Shown piece after piece: positions 6,668-10,809 of a DNA stretch of 10,809 nucleotides (its first letter is position 1; each line of letters starts with the position of its first letter). The DNA lies in NCBI GenBank assembly GCA_041859375.1, contig JBHEKP010000101.1:1-10809 (forward strand), read 5' to 3'. Both the position numbers and the translations under genes were made by a program. The DNA is from JBHEKP01 sp041859375 (GTDB lineage: Bacteria; Hydrogenedentota; Hydrogenedentia; Hydrogenedentales; CAITNO01). The notes below the pieces were generated by a model. That model was not told the origin of the DNA and did no database searches. It saw nothing but the letters and a program-made list of their open reading frames with translations.

Positions 6668-7819
6668 GTGACACACCGTGAACGCGCCCTGGCGGTGCTC
6701 AACCGCCAACCCTATGACCGCCTTCCCATTGTCCATTTTGGGTTTTGGGGGGAAACGCTGGAGAAATGGGTCGCGGAGGGGCATCTGAAGCCCGGGGATG
6801 TGGAGGGCATCTGGGACGGCAACGCGGTGGACCGGCGTCTTTGCGGCATTCTGGGCTTCGACTTCAACTGGGCCTCGCATTTCTCCCCCAATTCAAACCT
6901 CATGCCCGGGTTTGACTACAAAATTCTGGAGGAGTTGCCCGACGGCTCCCTGAAATCCCTGAATTTCCAGGGGGTGGTCATCCTTGAGAAGCCGGGCACG
7001 CGCTCCATTCCCATGGAATTCGACCACACCCTCAAGACGCGCGCCGACTGGGAGGAGCACTACAGGCACCGCTTCCAGTGGCATCCCGACCGGGTGCTCA
7101 AGCAGCCGGTGCTGCTTGACAACGGCGACGTGCTTCCCTTTGACGAGGGCGGCCTGGACTGGCTCAAGAAGGGCGGGCGCGAGTATCCCTACGGCTACTT
7201 CTGCGGCAGCCTCTACGGTTATGTGCGCGACATCATCGGCGCGGCCAGCACCATGTTCGCCGAGGACTATGACCTCTTTGTCGAAATCATCGACACCATC
7301 GCCGAACTGTCGTACCAGAACCTGAAATTCACCCTGGAACAGGGCGCCACCTTCGACTTCGGGCATTTCTGGGAGGACATCTGCTTTAAAAACGGCCCGC
7401 TTATCATTCCGTCCCTGTTTGAGGAACTGGTCGGCCCCCATTACAGGCGCATCACGGCGCTGCTCAACGCGCACGGGATTGAAATCGTCTCCCTTGACTG
7501 CGACGGCTGCATTGACGCGCTTGTCCCCACCTGGTTCAACAACGGCGTCAACACCATGTTCCCCATCGAGGTGGGCACCTGGGACGCCAGCATCAGGCCG
7601 TGGCGCGACCAGTTTGGCGAGGGGCTGCGCGGCGTGGGGGGGATGAACAAGGTCGTGTTCACCCGCGACCGCGCCGCGGTGGACGCGGAGGTGGAGCGGC
7701 TGCGCGGGCTGGTGGAACTTGGCGGGTACATTCCCTGCCCCGATCACCGCATCGCCCCCGACTCCGAATATGATTTGGTGCGGTACTACTGCGACAGGAT
7801 GCGGGCCGTTTTCGGCTGA
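6668..7819 (+). CDS. Uroporphyrinogen decarboxylase superfamily protein (corrinoid/methyltransferase-like type, not HemE)
   Basis: 383 residues. The start MTHRERALAVLNRQPYDRLP is the usual N-terminus of URO-D-like proteins outside haem synthesis. True HemE has an RQAGR substrate-binding motif near the N-terminus; here that region reads VHFGFWGETL, so haem synthesis is unlikely. Other family-typical stretches are FWEDICFKNGPLI (Cys239), the LDCDGCID strand end (Cys278, Cys281), FPIEVGTWD and the closing CPDHRIAPDSEYDLVRYYCDRM. The superfamily includes methylcobamide:CoM methyltransferases (MtaA/MtbA) and related enzymes of one-carbon and demethylation metabolism, in which Cys/His bind zinc. 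The true substrate here is unknown. The gene has its own ribosome binding site right behind a strong terminator, and its stop is 7 bases from the stop of the convergent ispA. No corrinoid-binding protein gene is adjacent. Confidence 0.9.
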   Translation: MTHRERALAVLNRQPYDRLPIVHFGFWGETLEKWVAEGHLKPGDVEGIWDGNAVDRRLCGILGFDFNWASHFSPNSNLMPGFDYKILEELPDGSLKSLNFQGVVILEKPGTRSIPMEFDHTLKTRADWEEHYRHRFQWHPDRVLKQPVLLDNGDVLPFDEGGLDWLKKGGREYPYGYFCGSLYGYVRDIIGAASTMFAEDYDLFVEIIDTIAELSYQNLKFTLEQGATFDFGHFWEDICFKNGPLIIPSLFEELVGPHYRRITALLNAHGIEIVSLDCDGCIDALVPTWFNNGVNTMFPIEVGTWDASIRPWRDQFGEGLRGVGGMNKVVFTRDRAAVDAEVERLRGLVELGGYIPCPDHRIAPDSEYDLVRYYCDRMRAVFG

Positions 7820-7826
7820 TGGCTGA

Positions 7827-8696
7827 TTACCGGTCCCTGCTGAGCACAAACCGCGCCAGGGCGCGGAAGGGGTCCGCCGCCTGCCCGAAACCGGCCAGGG
7901 CGTCCTCCGCCGCCCCCACGGCCTCCGCCGCAAGGCGGCGCGCCGTTTCCAGTCCCAACAGGGCGGGATAGGTCGCCTTGGTGCGCGCCGCGTCCGCGCC
8001 GGTCTGCTTGCCCAGTTTTACGGCGTCCCCCGTCACGTCCAGAATGTCATCGGTGATTTGAAAGGCCAGCCCGAGATGCCGCCCGTAGCGGTCCAGGGCG
8101 TCCAGGGTGGGCGGGGGCGCGTCCGCCGCCATCGCACCGCACACCACCGAGGCCCGGATGAGCGCCCCGGTCTTCGCCGCGTGGATGCGGCGCAGTTCTT
8201 CCAGGGTTACCGCGCAGCCCTCGGCTTCCATGTCCAGTTGCTGGCCGCCCACCATCCCGCAGACCCCCGCCGCGCGGGCGATTTCGGAAACGACGGCCGC
8301 GCTGCCCGTGCGGGCCGCCGCGTCAAAGGCCATGGTGAGCAGGGCGTCCCCCGCGAGGATGGCCGCCGCCTCGCCGTGCGCCTTGTGCAGCGTGGGGCGT
8401 CCCCGCCGCATGTCGTCGTTGTCCATCGCGGGCAGGTCGTCGTGGATGAGCGAATAGGTGTGGATCATCTCCAGCGCGCAGGCCACGGGCAGGGCGGGGG
8501 CGTCGTCGCCGCAAACCAGATCCGCCGCGCCGAGGGCCAGCGCCGGGCGCAGCCGCTTCCCCCCGGCAAAGAGGCTGTACCGGACCGCCTCCACCAGTTT
8601 GGGCGGGGCCTCATGCCATTCGGAGACCAGGGCGTCCAGCGCGGCTTCGGTGCGCGCCGACTTGGCGGCGAGAAATGCCTCCGCAAGCCCGTTCAA
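7827..8696 (-). CDS. ispA: Farnesyl diphosphate synthase (polyprenyl synthetase family)
   Basis: 289 residues. It condenses dimethylallyl/geranyl diphosphate with isopentenyl diphosphate in the cytoplasm to give farnesyl diphosphate, the precursor of undecaprenyl and other polyprenyl carriers. Motifs in order: GGKRLRP (45-51), first Asp-rich motif DDLPAMDND (86-94) within IHTYSLIHDD, RRGRPT (97-102), GGQQLDM (150-156), KTGAL (175-179), second Asp-rich motif DDILD (216-220) and GKQTGAD (229-235). The two-residue insertion in the first Asp-rich motif and the Tyr five residues before it are typical of bacterial IspA, favouring C15 over longer products, though geranylgeranyl activity cannot be excluded. 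The start is TTG at 8696-8694, overlapping the TGA of xseB (TTGA); a GGAG sits 10 bases upstream and the N-terminus fits the family. This is the last gene of the xseA-xseB-ispA cluster; no dxs follows. Confidence 0.95.
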   Translation of the reverse strand: MNGLAEAFLAAKSARTEAALDALVSEWHEAPPKLVEAVRYSLFAGGKRLRPALALGAADLVCGDDAPALPVACALEMIHTYSLIHDDLPAMDNDDMRRGRPTLHKAHGEAAAILAGDALLTMAFDAAARTGSAAVVSEIARAAGVCGMVGGQQLDMEAEGCAVTLEELRRIHAAKTGALIRASVVCGAMAADAPPPTLDALDRYGRHLGLAFQITDDILDVTGDAVKLGKQTGADAARTKATYPALLGLETARRLAAEAVGAAEDALAGFGQAADPFRALARFVLSRDR

Positions 8697-9037
8697 AACA
8701 GCAGTTCTCCGCCGTCTCCGTCTTCATCCCCGTCCGCCGCTTCCGCCGCCACCGCCTTTCGCGGCGCGGGCGGCGGGGCTGCATCGGGCGTGTCCTCGTC
8801 AAAGGGCACCTCGACCGCCTGCCCGTCCGCAGCGCGGACCAGCATGTCAATCTTGCGCTCCGCCTCGCGGAGCCGCCTCTCGCAGCGGCGGCTTAGGGCG
8901 ATGCCCTCCTCGAACTGTTTCAGGGAGTTCTCCAGCGGGAGCCCGCCCTCCTCCAGGGCGGCCACGATTTCCTCAAGCCGCTCCAAATCCTGCTCGAAGG
9001 TGCCGCCGCCCTCTTCCAATTTCTTTTGTTTTGTCAT
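8693..9037 (-). CDS. xseB: Exodeoxyribonuclease VII small subunit
   Basis: 114 residues. XseB binds the XseA large subunit in several copies to form exonuclease VII, which degrades single-stranded DNA from both ends into acid-soluble oligonucleotides. Residues about 13-75 carry the family helical hairpin: FEQDLERLEEIVAALEEGGL, LENSLKQFEEGIAL and RRCERRLREAERKIDML. The remaining about 40 residues form an Ala/Pro-rich, strongly acidic tail (DGDEDGDGGELLF) beyond the usual family length of about 80, with no recognisable domain. ATG at 9037 has a good ribosome binding site in the 18-base gap after xseA. Its stop overlaps the ispA start by 4 bases, indicating translational coupling. Confidence 0.95.
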   Translation of the reverse strand: MTKQKKLEEGGGTFEQDLERLEEIVAALEEGGLPLENSLKQFEEGIALSRRCERRLREAERKIDMLVRAADGQAVEVPFDEDTPDAAPPPAPRKAVAAEAADGDEDGDGGELLF

Positions 9038-9042
9038 GGCTG

Positions 9043-9049
9043 CCTCTCC
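9043..9049 (-). promoter_or_regulatory. Ribosome binding site of xseB
   Basis: GGAGAGG on the minus strand sits 5 bases before the xseB ATG, inside the 18-base gap that follows the xseA stop. This supports independent but coupled initiation of xseB on a shared message. Confidence 0.75.
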
Positions 9050-9055
9050 AACCGG

Positions 9056-10417
9056 TCAGTCCGGCCTGTCCGTCCCGTCCGGAACGATTTCCGTCACCAC
9101 GGCGTTCACCGCGCCCCGGCCAAACCGCACCAGCAAAGTGTCATTTTCCCGCAGCGCGCCCGCGTCGTGCACCAGCGCGCGCTCCGGCATCCGCCACGCC
9201 GCCGCGTAGCCCCTGGCGAGTATGGCCAGCGGGCTCAGGGCGTTCAACTGGGCCGCGAGCCGGGCGCAGTCCGCCCGCCCGCGCTCCGTCAGCGCGCGCC
9301 CCCGTCCCAGCAGGCGGGCCTTGAGCCCCTCCGCGCGCTCGGCCATCCGGGCAAGCCGCTGCGCCGGGGACTGCCGATCCAGCGCGCGCCCCGCCGCCTC
9401 CAGCCGTTTTTCCAGCGCCTTCACCCGGTCCGCCATGGACCTGTCCAGCGCCAGCCGCGCCTCGTCGTGGGCCTGGCGCGCGTTCCGCAGCAAATCGGAG
9501 GGCTGGCGGAAAACGCGCGCCCCGGCGGCGCGGTCAAGCCGGTTTCTGGCGCGCTCCGCATGACGGCCCGCCGCCCGCGCCAGGCGGCCCCGCAGCCGCG
9601 CCACCGCCTCCACCAGCGCGCCCTGCTCGCGCACCACCATCTCCGCCGCCGCCGAGGGCGTGGGCGCCCGCAGGTCCGCCGCGAAATCCGTCAGGGTGAA
9701 ATCTATCTCGTGCCCCACCGCCGAAATGACCGGCGTGGCGGCGGCGAAGACGGCGCGCACCACGGGCTCCTCGTTGAAGGCCCACAGGTCCTCCAGCGAG
9801 CCGCCTCCGCGCCCCACAATCATCACGTCCACGCCGTGTTTGTCCAGGGCCGCGATGCCCTCCGCAATCTCGGCCGCCGCGCCCGCGCCCTGCACCCGCG
9901 CGGGCCAGAGGAGGATGTGCACGTTGGCGAAGCGCCTGCGGATGACGTGCAGGATGTCGCGGATGGCCGCGCCCGTGGGCGAGGTCACAATGCCGATGCG
10001 CCGGGGCAGCATGGGCAGCGGCTTCTTGTGCCGCGCGTCAAAGAGCCCCTCCGCCTCCAGTTTCCTCTTGAGCTGCTCGAAGGCGAGCTGCAGCGCGCCC
10101 ATGCCGCGCGGCTGCATGTCGTCCAGCACAATCTGGTAGTTTCCCCGCTTCTCATAGACAGTCACCTGGCCGTGGACCAGCACCTCCTGCCCGTTTTCCG
10201 GCGTGAATTTCACCCGGCCCATGGGCCCGCGGAACATCACCGCGTCAATCTGGCTGTTCTCGTCCTTGAGGGTGAAATAGGCGTGGCCGGAGGCGGCGAG
10301 GCGCCAGTTGGAGATTTCCCCGGCCACCCACACCGCGCCGACGCCCCGCTCCAGCAGGGTTTTCACGCGCCGGGTGAGCTGTTCAACGGAGAATATCTGG
10401 TCGGGCTGCATGGCCAT
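9056..10417 (-). CDS. xseA: Exodeoxyribonuclease VII large subunit
   Basis: 453 residues from ATG 10417, close to the 456 of the E. coli enzyme. It is the catalytic subunit of exonuclease VII, acting on single-stranded DNA in repair and recombination. Residues about 5-105 form the N-terminal OB-fold (VWVAGEISN, GHAYFTLKDE, VLVHGQVTVYEKRGNYQI). The catalytic domain has IGIVTSPTGAAIRD (141-154), GRGGGSLEDLWAFNEE (202-217) and VGHEIDFTLTDFAADLRAPT (234-253). An Arg/Ala-rich coiled-coil C-terminal region follows, which in the family binds XseB. In-frame alternatives are TTG 10426 and ATG 10411; none has a clear Shine-Dalgarno sequence, so the exact start is open. An MFS gene ends 66 bases upstream on the same strand with no obvious terminator between, so read-through into xseA is possible. 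Confidence 0.96.
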   Translation of the reverse strand: MAMQPDQIFSVEQLTRRVKTLLERGVGAVWVAGEISNWRLAASGHAYFTLKDENSQIDAVMFRGPMGRVKFTPENGQEVLVHGQVTVYEKRGNYQIVLDDMQPRGMGALQLAFEQLKRKLEAEGLFDARHKKPLPMLPRRIGIVTSPTGAAIRDILHVIRRRFANVHILLWPARVQGAGAAAEIAEGIAALDKHGVDVMIVGRGGGSLEDLWAFNEEPVVRAVFAAATPVISAVGHEIDFTLTDFAADLRAPTPSAAAEMVVREQGALVEAVARLRGRLARAAGRHAERARNRLDRAAGARVFRQPSDLLRNARQAHDEARLALDRSMADRVKALEKRLEAAGRALDRQSPAQRLARMAERAEGLKARLLGRGRALTERGRADCARLAAQLNALSPLAILARGYAAAWRMPERALVHDAGALRENDTLLVRFGRGAVNAVVTEIVPDGTDRPD

Positions 10418-10483
10418 GATGCGCAATCGTAGCGGAACCGGGGGGCTCCGGTCATCTTTCGGACGGTTTCAGCAACGCCGGGG

Positions 10484-10809
10484 TCAGGCCTTTTCGCCCT
10501 CCTTCGCCGCCGTTTCCCTGAAGAAGAGCAGGAAGATGACAAAGACCGCAAAAGCCAGCGCGGTGGGGACCATCCAGAGGCCGAACCAGTTGATGACCGC
10601 CGCGTCCCCCTCCCCGGAGCTGAAGAAGTCCTTCACCTTTCCGGAGGCGATGGTGCCGATGGTCATGCCGACGCCCCAGGTCATGAGGGCGAAAAGGCCC
10701 TGCGCGCTGGACTGGAGCTCCTTGGGCGCGCGCATGTCGGTGTAAATCTGGCCCGTCACAAAGAAGAAGTCGTAGCACACGCCGTGGAGCAGGATGCCAA
10801 GGTACCACA
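10484..10809 (-). CDS. MFS permease, nucleoside:H+ symporter (NupG)-like, C-terminal part (5' end beyond window)
   Basis: The frame is open from the right edge to TGA at 10486-10484, giving 107 residues of the C-terminus; GTG 10780 is an internal Val, not the start. The visible part has three hydrophobic segments: LGILLHGVCYDFFFVTGQIY, then GLFALMTWGVGMTIGTIASG, then WMVPTALAFAVFVIFLLFF. It ends in a charged cytoplasmic tail (RETAAKEGEKA). The HGVCYDFFFVTGQIY and APKELQSSAQGLFAL stretches are the hallmark of the NupG/XapB-like family (nucleoside or sugar:proton symport), common in Planctomycetes-type genomes. Substrate cannot be told from this fragment. It may be the first gene of a message continuing into xseA. 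Confidence 0.88.
   Translation of the reverse strand, partial: WYLGILLHGVCYDFFFVTGQIYTDMRAPKELQSSAQGLFALMTWGVGMTIGTIASGKVKDFFSSGEGDAAVINWFGLWMVPTALAFAVFVIFLLFFRETAAKEGEKA

Noticed and set aside
6893..7933. 346-codon - strand frame opposite the URO-D-like gene
   Set aside because: It is the shadow of a recognisable URO-D family gene; no family features and no ribosome binding site in keeping.
8058..9209. 383-codon + strand frame opposite ispA and xseB
   Set aside because: It runs antisense through two well-recognised genes, has low-complexity composition and no domain.
9026..10432. Long open frame on the + strand (468 codons) opposite xseA
   Set aside because: It is an antisense shadow of a clearly conserved gene, produced by high GC at third positions; the Arg/His/Pro-rich translation matches no family.
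10452..10808. Second - strand frame at the right edge
   Set aside because: It is a +1 shadow of the MFS permease frame, whose three membrane segments and family motifs are clear.

Overview
The window is GC-rich bacterial chromosome, densely coding, with no RNA gene, insertion sequence, CRISPR array or phage signature that I can see. Several features recall environmental members of the Planctomycetes/Lentisphaerae/Hydrogenedentes neighbourhood. These are large secreted proteins with C-terminal anchors, a matrixin-derived protein with a CFI-box, a uroporphyrinogen-decarboxylase-like paralogue that is not HemE, and a NupG-type MFS permease. Candidatus Hydrogenedentes is my best guess; this is an inference from family flavour, not a computed placement.

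Left part (1-6648, + strand): two long genes for exported proteins. The first runs in from the left edge. It is a very large surface protein with repeated modules (acidic Ca-binding-type loops plus FVVVR-type beta strands), two IPT/TIG-like domains and a Cys-containing C-terminal anchor. After a 138-base gap holding a stem-loop and a 13-base tandem duplication comes a composite gene. Its N-terminal half has a matrixin (metzincin) layout in which every zinc ligand and the catalytic Glu are missing. This is followed by a CFI-box-like region lacking its CFI motif, a membrane segment with an Arg cluster, and then an apparent second signal peptide leading a separate small secreted domain. It looks like two secretory proteins fused in frame. 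A textbook intrinsic terminator ends this block.

Middle (6654-7819, + strand): a URO-D superfamily gene of the corrinoid/methyltransferase-like type, with a GTG start and a clear ribosome binding site only 6 bases past the terminator's T-tract.

Right part (7827-10809, - strand): a housekeeping cluster xseA-xseB-ispA (exonuclease VII large and small subunits, then farnesyl diphosphate synthase) with tight spacing or overlap. It is preceded by the 3' end of an MFS permease that continues past the right edge. ispA and the URO-D-like gene converge with only 7 bases between their stop codons.

The housekeeping genes are ordinary. The novelty lies in the two exported proteins: a catalytically dead matrixin fold, a possible polyprotein with an internal signal peptide, and two different kinds of C-terminal envelope anchor in adjacent genes.
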